Source of the DNA: Hermatobates lingyangjiaoensis
Lineage: Eukaryota; Arthropoda; Insecta; Hemiptera; Hermatobatidae
Direction: 5' to 3'
Length of the DNA: 64,000 bases
Assembly: GCA_026182355.1 (NCBI GenBank)
Contig: JAPFBL010001617.1
Location: 5,963,001-6,027,000, forward strand
Shown here: one piece after another, positions 56,501-64,000 of the stretch
How positions within the stretch are numbered: position 1 is the first letter of the stretch
Layout: every line of letters starts with the position of its first letter
Translations under genes and position numbers: made by a program
Notes under the pieces: generated by a model
Database searches by the model: none
Told to the model about the DNA's origin: nothing
The model's input: the letters and a program-made list of their open reading frames with translations, nothing else

Positions 56501-58468
56501 AGGTTGAGTTGTTTGTTGGTATTTGAATTTGTAGAGAGCGGTAAAAAAGTCACATGATTACTGACATAGTCTAAAACGTTTACTGATGTTACGAATTGTG
56601 ACTGTATAAACCGTCTTACCTAGTACGTTATGTTTACTAGCTCGACAGTATTCAAAACTTGTGATTTTGAAGAGTTAATTAATTCTGCTAAATTAAATTT
56701 CATTGTTTTTAAACTTTCGTGTCATATACTAAAATATCAATATTTTTTTTATTTTTATTTTACATAGTCACAACAACGTAAATGTAACATTACCAGTGAC
56801 AATGATGAAAGGAGTATATGCATTTACACATGGAGGCAGGAGGAAGAAATAATCCAGTAATTATTCTTCCTGGCATGAAAAATAAGTTATAAAACTTAGA
56901 TTAAATTTATAAGTCACTAGAGTAATTCACACCAATAAGTCTCTTGGTTATTTTCTCTTCAAACTTCGTGGGATATTTGTTGAGGAAATGTTTAGGACTA
57001 AGGGATTATTATTGCTAAAAAGATTTTTGTGGAAGGCTTTGCAGCGAGATATTGCCACTTGATGAACTGTTGAAATTCTGAGGTCTGAATAGATTGTTTG
57101 ATTTGGTATGTAAAAAGGACAATGAAGAATTTTTCTTAGAATTTTTGACTGAAGATCTTGTATCCTCTGGGCATTGCTCGATTTTGTTGCTCTCCATATT
57201 TCACCTTTAACCAGGATTCTAAAATGTTTAAGTGTTCTTGAATGTAGTAGGAGACTGTGTCAGGACCTTTATTTGAGGAAAGGATTGCCTTGTCATCAGC
57301 GAAGATGGCTAGGACAGTGTGAGAAGATAATAGAATGCCAGATGTGTATATGGAATAAAGGACTGGCCCAAGTATACTTCCTTGAGGTACACCTGCTATA
57401 ATCGGAAAAATAGGTGAAAGAGAGGAACGTTCAATGACTTGACTGAAGCGGTGGTTGATGTACGATTGCATAATAACACAATACGTATGTGGAAACAGTG
57501 ATTCTCCACAATGAAACGTAAGAAACATAATGATTTTCTTGAGTTTCCAAAGCAACCCAGCGTGGCATATTCTGTTAAAAGCTTCTGTTTCATCCAGAAA
57601 GACTGCAGAGCAATATATTTTCTGCTCTAGAGCCGAGGAAATGACGCCAACAATGCGATGGCATTGTTGAATGTCGAGATCCTAAACCCGAACTGGTGAG
57701 AGGGAATTAAGTTTTGTGATTCTAAGATTGGATAGTCTAAAATTTTTCAAATATTTTAGACATTGTAGGTAATAGGCTAATTGGGTGATATGAGGAGCAT
57801 AAATGTGGCACTTTGGTATCATACGTATAACAGAAAATTTCCATAAGTAGGAAAGTAAGTTGTTCTTAGTATTGAGTTATATATGTATGTGAGAAATATT
57901 ATGGCTTTTCGAGGAGGTTGCTTGAGGATTTCGTTTGAAATAAGGTCATACACGAGAGATTTTTTATCTGGTAGTTTTGAAATTAAGAATGAGACTTCAT
58001 TTGGAGAAAATGATTTAGGTGGTGGAGAAAGCTGTAAAGGGGTGATGAGATCATCAGTTAAGTTTTGTAGTGTTAGGATCTTCTATGTCTGGGTTGAGAG
58101 AGAAAAGGGTTTCAAGGCGTTGCGAAAAAACATTGGTTTTTTCACAGACCTTCACGTTTTGCCCAGGTATTGTCACTTCTAAGGAGAGGAGTACTGTTTC
58201 TTTTATGGGATAGTATTCGCCTAATGGTGGTCCACAGTGACTTGTCTTCTGTTTTCTGTCCTTCCGTATATTTTTGAAAAAGGTCTTTTCGGTACTGCTT
58301 TAAAGTTTTAGTTAGTTCGTTCTGTAATTTATTAAGGTCCGTTTGTCATATTAAAATACAAATTTTAATTTCCAAACATGTGCAATTATATATTGGATTC
58401 TTGATTATATTATATGAAGTTAATATACTAATGTATGCTTTTCTTTTTTTTTTCAGGTTTGGGCTTAG
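41444..58468 (+). CDS. GNB5: Guanine nucleotide-binding protein subunit beta-5, nine coding exons
   Basis: The divergent G-beta that pairs with the GGL domain of R7-family RGS proteins to form GTPase-activating complexes in neurons and photoreceptors. Coding exons: 41444-41567, 42784-42920, 45872-45990, 48339-48465, 50623-50766, 50948-51088, 51159-51255, 54124-54290, 58457-58468. Every junction is GT/AG and in phase, giving 350 aa from ATG 41459 (strong AACATGG context) or 355 aa from ATG 41444. The N-terminal helix [20 protein letters not shown] is the coiled-coil helix of Gb5. Seven WD repeats follow, with family hallmarks [78 protein letters not shown] and [11 protein letters not shown] at the C-terminus. 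Introns 1, 2, 3, 7 and 8 hold 5S, family A, gypsy, PLE, helicase and LINE remnants. No frame defects. Mammalian short form is 353 aa. Confidence 0.95.
42497..42577 (+). pseudogene. 5S rRNA-derived fragment
   Basis: TTAGATCACAGAAGTTAAAC, then AACATTAGGTGAGG and CACTTGGATGGGTGACACCA match the central and 3' part of 5S rRNA (GATCACCGAAGTTAAGCAAC, TACTTGGATGGGTGACCGCC), including the internal promoter A-box region. The 5' part and the closing stem are missing, so it is a pseudogene or a 5S-derived SINE head, in GNB5 intron 1. Confidence 0.75.
42784..42920 (+). CDS. GNB5: GNB5 exon B
   Basis: Acceptor TTTTTTCAG. Encodes [16 protein letters not shown] through IVSSSQ, with [14 protein letters not shown] starting WD repeat 1. 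Donor GTTTGA. Confidence 0.93.
43770..45853 (+). repeat. Family A repeat, about 2.08 kb diverged copy in GNB5 intron 2
   Basis: The left end TTTTTACTATGGGTAAAGTA plus TAGTGATCGTGA and right end TACTTATAGTGTTGTTGAGT plus CACCCCAGATTTTTT are both recognisable. It has more substitutions than the 13 kb and 23 kb copies and an insertion around 44580-44810. The right end stops just before the splice acceptor of GNB5 exon C. Confidence 0.75.
45872..45990 (+). CDS. GNB5: GNB5 exon C
   Basis: Acceptor TTGTTACAG. Encodes [20 protein letters not shown] through NFVACG. Donor GTTAGT. A family A repeat ends only about 18 bases upstream of this exon. Confidence 0.95.
47087..48165 (+). pseudogene. Ty3/gypsy pol fragment (RT, RNase H, integrase) in GNB5 intron 3
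   Basis: Plus-strand broken frames in pol order. RT thumb: [13 protein letters not shown], then LLRMAKC. RNase [35 protein letters not shown] and [19 protein letters not shown]. Integrase: zinc-binding and core pieces with [21 protein letters not shown] spacing, [17 protein letters not shown], and an [10 protein letters not shown] segment ('DAYSKWLEV'). Many frameshifts, and no LTRs recognised. Confidence 0.82.
48339..48465 (+). CDS. GNB5: GNB5 exon D
   Basis: Acceptor ATTTTGAG. Encodes [17 protein letters not shown] through NSDQQ. Donor GTAATT. Confidence 0.93.
48470..50620. other. GNB5 intron 4, nothing recognised
   Basis: AT-rich intronic sequence without coding similarity or clear repeat ends. 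Confidence 0.5.
50623..50766 (+). CDS. GNB5: GNB5 exon E
   Basis: Acceptor ATTTTTTAG. Encodes [20 protein letters not shown] through NTFVSG. Donor GTGAGT. Confidence 0.95.
50948..51088 (+). CDS. GNB5: GNB5 exon F
   Basis: Acceptor TTATTTTAG. Encodes [20 protein letters not shown] through TGSDDST. Donor GTTGGT. The next intron is only 70 bp. Confidence 0.95.
51159..51255 (+). CDS. GNB5: GNB5 exon G
   Basis: Acceptor TTAATTTTAG. Encodes [20 protein letters not shown] through DFSIS plus the first base of Gly. Donor GTTTGT. Confidence 0.95.
51765..52050. other. GC-richer segment of unknown nature in GNB5 intron 7
   Basis: A block with higher GC and a 69-codon plus frame (51714-51923), ending exactly where the PLE repeat begins (TGATCAAACCACAAT at 52056). 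It may be a separate repeat or target of that insertion. Family not recognised. Confidence 0.3.
52056..52225 (-). repeat. PLE 3' end with hammerhead-like motif (F1) in GNB5 intron 7
   Basis: Minus-strand unit: the hammerhead region spans 52078-52138 with intact core CTGACGA, but GAAA reads AAAA and stem II is weakened (ACCG/TAGT). Upstream of it, on the minus strand, is the same GAAAACATCTGGTGAGGG (plus-strand orientation) 3'-UTR-like tract found at 61.3 kb. Confidence 0.7.
52260..54120. other. Rest of GNB5 intron 7, nothing recognised
   Basis: AT-rich. A short duplication TTTCACTAACGATTCACTA occurs near 53055-53100. No gene seen. Confidence 0.4.
54124..54290 (+). CDS. GNB5: GNB5 exon H
   Basis: Acceptor ATTTTGAAG, pyrimidine-poor just before the AG. 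Encodes [20 protein letters not shown] through SWDSTLR. Donor GTAAGA. Confidence 0.94.
55245..55860 (-). pseudogene. Helitron/Pif1-type helicase C-terminal fragment in GNB5 intron 8
   Basis: Minus-strand frames read, in order: [19 protein letters not shown] and [12 protein letters not shown] ('LTPKN..V.EIN..V...L'), [55 protein letters not shown] ('FPVRLAFAMTINKSQGQ') and, after a stop, [20 protein letters not shown] then FHVALRRV ('FSHGQLYVALSRV'). The order matches helicase motifs V-VI of Helitron or PIF1-family proteins. Stops interrupt it. It is a different helicase copy from the tail carried by the two Helitrons above. Confidence 0.8.
56900..58370 (-). pseudogene. Jockey-like LINE ORF2 fragment (RT to C-terminus) in GNB5 intron 8
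   Basis: The minus strand gives, from high to low coordinates: [20 protein letters not shown] and WTTIRRI, then [16 protein letters not shown] ('YRPISLLP..SKIFEK'), [29 protein letters not shown] ('FLD...AFDRVWH.GLL.KL'), [28 protein letters not shown] (the YADD catalytic motif with Phe for Tyr), and finally [15 protein letters not shown] and SLKRK-PRDLL, the usual ORF2 C-terminus. The 139-codon open stretch (57555-57136) holds the RT palm. Elsewhere stops and frameshifts show it is dead. Confidence 0.88.
58457..58468 (+). CDS. GNB5: GNB5 terminal coding exon
   Basis: After a strong acceptor (CTTTTTTTTTTTCAG) the frame reads Val-Trp-Ala-stop, the invariant C-terminus of G-beta proteins. The 3' UTR follows. 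Possible poly(A) signals are AATAAA at 59600 and 60385. Confidence 0.93.
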   Translation, partial: VWA

Positions 58469-58469
58469 A

Positions 58470-60640
58470 TTCATATAGCTTGGCTCTGTAGAAGTAATTG
58501 TGTTGTTGCAAGAATCTTATTTTTAAGGACTTAACCACTTCTACCATTTAATATTTTTTTCTTAAGATTAATTAATTTCACCTTTAAATCCACATCACTG
58601 AGAAGTATAAATTAAACGATTTATCAAGTTGTGTTGCTAGTGCTGTGTGATATACTTGTTGATTCAGGGACACTAGTAAACTATGACTGCTTATTTTTTT
58701 AATAATTGAAAGTTTTGGAAATTTGAAATAGTAAGAAGCATTTAAGAAAGAGAATTTGTGAAAAGTGAGGCAGGGCAAATTACTAAGAATTGAAAATTGC
58801 ACTCGAAAGAATGTAATTTATCCCATGGTATGTTATTGATTGAAATAATTCACCATTTACCTGTTAATTTGTTCAGCCTCGGTAAGTCATTTTGAAAACT
58901 GAGAAGAGCTTTTTAATCTTACCAACTGGTGATTCATCATATTTGTTGTCTTTATTTTTATTTGTTTGTTTTCAACGATCTATTGAAAATATACAATAAT
59001 TAAAAAAAATAGTTAGGGTAATGCTGTTATATAGTTCCTTATAGTTTAAAGTAAGGTTAATGACAACTAATAGATATTCTATAGAATAGTTCCCATTTTA
59101 CTAATGTATAGTTTCCTCCCTCCTTTCCCTGTAAAGTCTGAACTATTAGTTTTAGTAGGTTATGTTCTCGTCAAGCATATTATTTATGAATTTCGACTTT
59201 TGAAATTATGTCAAATATTCTTTTTGCAAACCAAACTCATAAGTTTCTTAGAAAGATGACTGTATTTTTTTTTCGTATTAATTCTCTCTTTAAATTCTTA
59301 GGATTGAATTTGTGAACCTGTTGTGCTAAAATTTATGTTCTGGCGAATGGTTACTTTGAAAAACCTTTCAGAACAGTTACCATGAGCATGAATTTCATTA
59401 GAAATATTTGTTTTATGTATATTCAATAATTCTGTTGATAATTACGAACAGTTATATAAGTTATTATGAATATTTACATGAGACTATTATAATATTCTAT
59501 TGATAATAATAAGTTATTAAAATTTCAGGCCCATAATAGCTTGGAAGTAAATATAAATCTGGAATTGCCTTAATTATTTTACAATGCCATTTTGAATAGA
59601 ATAAAATGATTTGAAAGTTGTATTAGTTATTGAAATTTACTGTTCTAAACTTGATAATTTTATTATTAGTTTGTTAGTACCGTGGATATCATTTTAGAAA
59701 AAAGAATCGTTTATTCAATGTGACCCCAGAATTGTCAGTTTATGATCGATCAGTATCGATCATACGAGTACATTCTCATGATGTATCTTTTTCTTTTTTT
59801 TTACTATATTTTTTGCTTGGTCTTTATATAATGTCCATCTCTGCTTATTATATTTATACATACGTGCTTCTTCTTAATACTGATAGAGCATTCCATATAA
59901 CAAAATTATTTAATCAGTTCATCCTATCATCCAATGTTTATGCTTTTAACTTCACTCATAATGCACAAGTTACACAGTTTACATCCTTTAGTAAGTTAGG
60001 CAGTGAGTATTACGTATTCTTTGCACACGAGCCAGTATTTACATGTACAACTCACAGCTCTTTTATCTTAGGTTAATTTTTATTTTAACTTAACACGACA
60101 TTAACTACGTACCTGATCCCTTGAAATCAGATGTGGTTATGTTTTAAGTGTATTGTTTTCGCTCCTTAAAGAAAAATACGCTTTAAGGAATATTAATTGT
60201 GTTTTAGATGTTATGTCATTAAAAATAATGTTGTGTTCTATGTAGTTGTTTTAAAGAGGGCCCCATAAGAATTAAGAAGTAGTGTTGAGATTGTTTTTTT
60301 ATTGATTATTACTTTTTGCAAATTTACTAATATTAAATTATAAGTATTGTTGAAATATTATTTTTAAAATTCTTTTATTTTTGTAATAAAAAAGTAAATG
60401 GACTTTTATAGTGTAAAGCTAGTTTTACTTGTAAGTTAGTTACATTATTTATTATACTGGTTTTATATTATATATATAAATTGTTGTAATATAGTCATAG
60501 CGTTTAATGTGGAAACTCTTTTTACTCTTAGTTAGGGAGTCTATAAAGAGTTGATATCTGTATTACTCTGTCGAAATATTTTTACTTTGATAGTCCCCGA
60601 ATTTCTCATAAGTAATAACATAGATAATAGATTTTGATAT
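58470..60640. other. GNB5 3' UTR and downstream AT-rich region
   Basis: No further gene recognised. A 118-codon plus frame (59720-60076) is hydrophobic in part (FFLLYFLLGLYIMSISAYYI) but shows no known domain and lies in sequence that could be 3' UTR. AATAAA at 59600-59605 and 60385-60390 are candidate poly(A) signals. Confidence 0.4.
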
Positions 60641-60645
60641 ATATA

Positions 60646-61100
60646 TGATCAAACCACAAATGAAATGGGAAAACAACACTAATATCTTTCAACCGTAACA
60701 AGTGGTCTTCGTCAGAGTCAAAAACCCTGACGAAGTTTTTGACCATCAACCATTGTGGTTTGATCATTGATTGTTGTTTCACGTCTTTATGTAAAATCTT
60801 TTTATATGTATGTGATTAAACCACAATAAGAAATGGGAAAAAAAGACAAAGATCTTTCAGCTGTATCAAGCGGTTTTCTTCAGAGTCCAGTTAGGTTTTT
60901 GACTCTGACGAAAACCTCTTGTTACAGTTGAAAGATCTTTCAAGCGGTTACAGTATCAAGCGGTTTTCGTCAGAGTCCAGTTAGGTTTTTGACTCTAACG
61001 AAAACCTCTTGTTACAGTTGAATGATCTTTGTTTTTTTTCCCGTTTCTTATTGTGGTTTAATCATTGATTGTTATTTCACGTGTTTATTGTGAAATCTTG

Positions 61101-61104
<4 letters not shown>
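60646..61104. repeat. Cluster of inverted F1 hammerhead repeats
   Basis: Five units or halves in alternating orientation: minus 60667-60727, minus 60835-60895 (core CTGAAGA, GAAA intact), plus 60895-60950 (core CTGACGA at 60905-60911, GAAA intact), a plus-strand partial near 60985-61040 (core CTAACGA), all bracketed by TGATCAAACCACAAT / ATTGTGGTTTGATCA ends. The segment GGTTTTTGACTCTGACG with AAAACCTCTTGTTACAGTTG is locally duplicated. Confidence 0.75.
60667..60727 (-). ncRNA. Candidate hammerhead ribozyme F1, near-complete core
   Basis: Minus strand: GGGTTTTTGACT, CTGACGA, stem II ACCA-CTTGTTA-CGGT (one A/C mismatch), GAAA, GATATT, AGTG, then TTGTTTTCCC. The core is intact. One stem III base and one stem I base deviate from the family consensus, so cleavage may be weak. 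Confidence 0.55.

Positions 61105-61158
<54 letters not shown>
61104..61158. repeat. (AT)n microsatellite
   Basis: Uninterrupted TA/AT tract between two F1 repeat ends. Confidence 0.98.
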
Positions 61159-61161
<3 letters not shown>

Positions 61162-61164
61162 ACA

Positions 61165-61615
61165 TAAACACGTGAATAACAATCAATGATCAAACCACAA
61201 TATGAAAATGGGAAAACAAGACTAAGATCCTTCAACCGTAACAAGGGGTCTTCGTCAGAGTCAAAAACCCAACTGAAACACGAGATGGAGAAAACATCTG
61301 GTGAGGGGTTGAGAAGAGTGGGAGGGAAGAATAGTATTTTAAAAGGGTGAAAGCGCAGAAAAGGACTAATGTCCAGAAAGGGATGTTTGGGGAAACAAAG
61401 GAGTACAGTAAGAAAGAGTAAAAAACTATCCGCTAGCTGTCAACCCTCTTAGGAGAGGCTATTGCGCTCGTAACGAAAGCGTCAAGTTTGAAGAGACCGT
61501 TACTAATGTTTATAATATTTGATCTATTAAATTTAATTAGAGACGATTCAATAATATTTCTTAACAACATTGATTTTTCATAGGTAATAAATTTAGCTAC
61601 TGTCCAATCAATATT

Positions 61616-61620
<5 letters not shown>
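61165..61620 (-). pseudogene. PLE 3' end: endonuclease C-terminus, 3' UTR and hammerhead repeat
   Basis: Minus strand from 61620: IDWTVAKFITYEKSMLLRNI, then IESSLIKFNRSNIINISNG and a stop at 61433. This is the end of the PLE GIY-YIG domain ('IDW..A.......R...E..LI', including the conserved Glu). About 60 bases on begins the 3' tract (61390-61272) and then the F1 hammerhead region 61210-61270 with core CTGACGA intact, but GAAA changed to GAAG. The order ORF end, 3' tract, hammerhead, TTGTGGTTTGATCATTG end shows that F1 repeats are the terminal repeats of this PLE. Confidence 0.8.

Positions 61621-61672
<52 letters not shown>
61619..61672. repeat. (AT)n microsatellite interrupting the PLE
   Basis: A TA tract that replaces the expected upstream part of the endonuclease frame. 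Confidence 0.97.
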
Positions 61673-61675
<3 letters not shown>

Positions 61676-61815
61676 CAATGATCAAACCACAATAAGAAAA
61701 TGGGAAAACAAGACTATGATCTTTCAACCGTAACAAGCGGTCTTCGTCAGAGTCAAAAACCCTTATCTTAGTCTTGTTTTCCCATTTTCTTATTGTGGTT
61801 TGATCATGGATTGTT
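61676..61815. repeat. Inverted pair of F1 repeat ends
   Basis: A minus-oriented unit (61676-61762) directly abuts a plus-oriented half (61763-61812), together a near-perfect palindrome of AATGATCAAACCACAATAAG / CTTATTGTGGTTTGATCAT with AAAACAAGACTA / TAGTCTTGTTTT. Confidence 0.8.
61702..61762 (-). ncRNA. Candidate hammerhead ribozyme F1, best stem I and II
   Basis: Minus strand: GGG-TTTTT-GACT, core CTGACGA (61744-61750), stem II ACCG-CTTGTTA-CGGT (perfect), GAAA (61722-61725), GATCAT, AGTC-TTGTTTT-CCC. GACT/AGTC and GGG/CCC give a two-part stem I with internal loop, as in type I hammerheads. The one deviation from the family consensus is A for U at the base expected to pair with the last A of GAAA. 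Confidence 0.65.
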
Positions 61816-61854
61816 ATTTCATGTGTTTATGTGAAATCTTTATATATATATATA

Positions 61855-62215
61855 TTAAAGTTTATCGGGACTCGGTCAGTTCTTCGGGTTCAAATTAAAC
61901 TCTCATTGCCAACGTTTCGGTTTTTATTTAAAACCTTTTTCACAGGCAGAAGTATAAATTTTGAAACAGAAAAACCAAGTACTACATTACAAATTATTTT
62001 ACAAAGAAAAATACTATGTGGATTTTAACAACAACTGTAGTCTGAATGAACACGTGACACTGATCAGTGTATAACATAGTATTTTTCTTTGTAAAATAAT
62101 TTGTAATGTAGTACTTGGTTTTTTATAAAATTTTTAAATAAAAACCGAAACGTTGGCAATGAGAGTTTAATTTGAACCTGAAGAACTGACTGAGTCCCGA
62201 TAAACTTTAGTTTTG
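61855..62215. repeat. Long inverted repeat, family F6 (about 165-base arms)
   Basis: Left arm AAAGTTTATCGGGACTCGGT, TCAAATTAAACTCTCATTGC, CAACGTTTCGG and onward to AATACTATG is mirrored by CATAGTATTTTTCTTTGTAA to CCCGATAAACTTT. The centre is near 62035. On the minus strand the left arm reads CCTGTGAAAAAGGTTTTAAA then TAAAAACCGAAACGTTGGC: stem II GGTTTT/AAAACC closes onto GAAA and CGTT, a hammerhead-like layout with a damaged core (CTGTGA). Confidence 0.72.
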
Positions 62216-62244
62216 TTTCTATTCCACGGTCGATACTTTTATCA

Positions 62245-62271
62245 ATATATATATATATATATATATATATA
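62245..62271. repeat. (AT)n microsatellite
   Basis: About 13 TA units directly before the F4 hammerhead-like unit. Confidence 0.95.
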
Positions 62272-62304
62272 CAAAGGCTGTCGTTATCAGGCTTTGGAGC
62301 GATT

Positions 62305-62365
62305 GACATCTATTCCTGACGACGAGGACATCGAAATATAGTAGTGAGTTCAGTGATTTCTTTTC
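62305..62365 (+). ncRNA. Hammerhead-like motif, family F4 (plus copy)
   Basis: Core CTGACGA at 62316-62322, an unpaired C, stem II closing GA/TC around GGACA, GAAA (62333-62336), TATA, then GTAGTGAG. Core bases are intact and ATAT is palindromic for a dimeric stem III. Stem I pairing is weak in this copy. Confidence 0.5.
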
Positions 62366-62433
62366 TGTGTGTTCTTTTGAAAATTCTAGTTTAATCAGTT
62401 TATTCAGTTCGAAAAATCGTTTTATGTAATTGG

Positions 62434-62453
62434 TTATATATATATATATATAT
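62434..62453. repeat. (AT)n microsatellite
   Basis: Short TA tract directly at the left end of the 758-base inverted element. Confidence 0.95.
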
Positions 62454-62683
62454 AGTTAAAGTGTACCACAGCTTCGACAATCACGACTTGAAAACTAGGA
62501 TGTTCCTCTCTCCTGACGGTCTTGTAAAAGGTAGGTGGAAATTCCCAAATAAGATGTCGAAAGGACTCTGAAACACTTTTTAATACACTTTAATGACTAG
62601 CAAAAGTTTTAAGAAAACTGACAAACTAACTTCACAGGCAAACATTTTTAACAATACTAACTAACAAAACTGACAAACTAACA

Positions 62684-62723
62684 TAACAAGCTTTGGATCA
62701 TCTAAAATCATCATCAGGTTGTT
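62684..62723 (-). ncRNA. Hammerhead-like motif, family F5
   Basis: Minus strand: AACAAC, core CTGATGA, stem II GAT-TTTAGATG-ATC (one unpaired T), CAAA in place of GAAA, GCTT, then GTTATG. AAC/GTT form stem I, and AGCT is palindromic for dimeric stem III. The single G-to-C change in GAAA would be expected to disable this copy. Confidence 0.5.
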
Positions 62724-62829
62724 ATATGTTAAATCAAGAATTATATAACGAGAAAAAAAGGTAAAACGAGAGGAAGAGGTAAGGCGACACAGTTAAGGCT
62801 GGGAAGGGAGTTGAACTGACCAATAGGGA

Positions 62830-63075
62830 GCAGCTTAAGTACAGGCGAAATGACTAACCCTTTCAAAGACCAATCCTGTAGCATGCGTAGTAAGTTTGTA
62901 ACTACTTTCAAAATTTCTAATAGTAAGGATTATGTCTATATCGCACATCTGGCCATTAATTGAGATATTTAAGTCTTTAATATATAAGGCTTCTAATATA
63001 TGGAACATGTGGACATTTCTTTCATTTCTCAAGAAAACATGACATAGTTTATCAGTTTTTTTAAAAGTTTTGCTA
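62830..63075 (-). pseudogene. PLE endonuclease C-terminal fragment, second type
   Basis: Minus strand: KTDKLCHVFLRNERNVHMFH, then ILEALYIKDLNISINGQ and a stop at 62835. The 'EALYIK...LN.Q' segment is the conserved end of the GIY-YIG domain in PLE proteins, with its Glu. The start of the same frame (KSFKKTDKL) is repeated in the inverted left arm near 62598-62630, showing the arm was copied from the element's coding end. It differs in sequence from the fragment at 61.4-61.6 kb. Confidence 0.65.
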
Positions 63076-63260
63076 GTAATTAAAGTGTGTTAAAAAGTGT
63101 TTCAGTATCCTTTGGACAACTTATTTGGGAATTATAACCTACTTTGTGCAAGACTGTCAGGAGAGTGTAACAGCTTAGTTTAAAAGTCGTGATTGCCCAT
63201 GCTGCGGTACACTTCAACAAAATATGCCTCCAAGAAGATTTGCTGCCATCTTATACTAAT

Positions 63261-63398
<138 letters not shown>

Positions 63399-63399
63399 A

Positions 63400-63490
63400 G
63401 TTCACAAAGGAAAGAGAAAAACAGATAAAAACACACACTAAAGACTCACTACGATATTTCGACATTCGTCGTCGTCGGGCAGAACTAGTC
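63400..63490 (-). ncRNA. Hammerhead-like motif, family F4 (minus copy)
   Basis: Minus strand, core region 63445-63484: CTGC, core CCGACGA (U4 changed to C), an unpaired C, stem II GAC-GAAT-GTC, GAAA, TATC, GTAG. CTGC/GTAG pair as stem I. It shares the same extra C and ATAT-type stem III as the plus copy at 62316. The two copies together give a consensus with every invariant base. Confidence 0.55.
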
Positions 63491-63494
63491 CCTT

Positions 63495-64000
63495 TGAGTA
63501 TCTGAAGACTACTTATAATGAAACATTTGTAGCACATTGTATAAAAATTATAGCGAAAGTAACACAAAGATAGACACTGACATTTATATTATATCTGTGT
63601 CTTTCTTTGTGTCACTTTCGTTGTAATATATATATTTGTATAGGTAGGCAGCAAATCTTCTTTTAAACAAGTTGAATTGAAATTTGCAGCAGCCTCTGCA
63701 TTTTCGCCTTTTTTACTGACTGTCTCTAATTTTCTGATTATTTTTCTTTCATTTTGGGGTAAATCCCAAATTAATTTTGCCAGTTGAACTTTACCAGTTG
63801 GGTTAACATATCATGACAAGTTAAACGTTAATATTGAAATTAATATTAATTATTAATAATTTAATATTAATATTAAAAGTTAATATCAAAACAAGTGAAC
63901 TGTTTTGATTTATTCAGGTTCCTTGTCCTTTCAATATGGAGCACTTTCGGCACGTGACGAGTGACCAACCGCATCTTCACAAATAAGGGAAACGAGGCAG
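63495..64000. other. Window end, nothing firmly recognised
   Basis: Contains a short inverted pair, AGCGAAAGTAACACAAAGAT (63552) against TCTTTGTGTCACTTTCGTTG (63604), and a run of TTAATATTAA palindromes near 63828-63885. No gene seen. Confidence 0.4.

Larger units (their letters stand above)
62456..63213. repeat. PLE-derived inverted element, family F5 (about 170-base arms)
   Basis: Left arm AAGTGTACCACAGCTTCGAC, AATCACGACTT, CTCTCCTGACGGTCTTG, ATTCCCAAATAAGATGTC and GAAACACTTTTTAATACACT is mirrored in reverse complement by 63030-63213 at roughly 80-85 percent by eye. Between the arms lie a hammerhead-like motif and the coding end of a second PLE type. Confidence 0.78.

Noticed and set aside
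59720..60076. 118-codon partly hydrophobic frame downstream of GNB5
   Set aside because: Lies in probable 3' UTR, with composition typical of AT-rich chance frames and no known domain.

Overview
This is an AT-rich nuclear window from an animal. It has spliceosomal introns with standard GT/AG junctions, three recognisable metazoan protein genes and a dense load of decayed transposable elements. Nothing prokaryotic is present: no operons, ribosome binding sites or CRISPR array. The TE mix (Penelope-like elements, Helitrons, Jockey-like LINEs, Ty3/gypsy, mariner, hAT) and the composition suit an invertebrate, perhaps an arthropod or chelicerate, but species cannot be fixed from sequence alone.

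Genes. (1) NUDCD2, a CS-domain HSP90 co-chaperone, lies on the minus strand with two coding exons (19814-19623 and 16992-16792). Its last short exon was not found, and the intron between the two exons is full of Penelope-like (PLE) debris. (2) A single-exon, intact USP22/27/51-family deubiquitinase of 509 aa lies on the minus strand (29839-28310). (3) GNB5, the divergent G-protein beta subunit, lies on the plus strand in nine coding exons from 41444 to 58468. It reconstructs to about 350-355 aa with every junction in phase.

Layout. 1-16.7 kb: gypsy integrase, LINE RNase H, hAT end, and several copies of an unclassified 1.5-2.1 kb repeat (called family A here). 16.8-19.8 kb: NUDCD2 with PLE fragments and foldbacks. 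21.0-22.4 kb and 38.5-39.9 kb: two near-identical non-autonomous Helitrons with both termini visible. 22.6-25.9 kb: mariner remnant, family A and an orphan 179-aa ORF. 28.3-29.8 kb: the USP gene. 31-41 kb: AT-rich sequence with a LINE fragment and two inverted-repeat elements. 41.4-58.5 kb: GNB5, with TEs in introns 1, 2, 3, 7 and 8. 60.6-63.6 kb: a dense cluster of PLE ends and (AT)n tracts.

Most notable signal. At least six different repeat families carry sequences that fold as, or strongly resemble, minimal type I hammerhead ribozymes: a CUGANGA core, a short stem II, GAAA, a one- or two-base-pair stem III that is palindromic and so suited to dimers, then UH and stem I. They usually sit as inverted arms, often beside (AT)n, and in several places next to PLE reverse transcriptase or GIY-YIG endonuclease coding remnants. 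Hammerheads in PLEs are established knowledge; the variety of families and the recurrent inverted layout within one 64 kb window is the part worth following.
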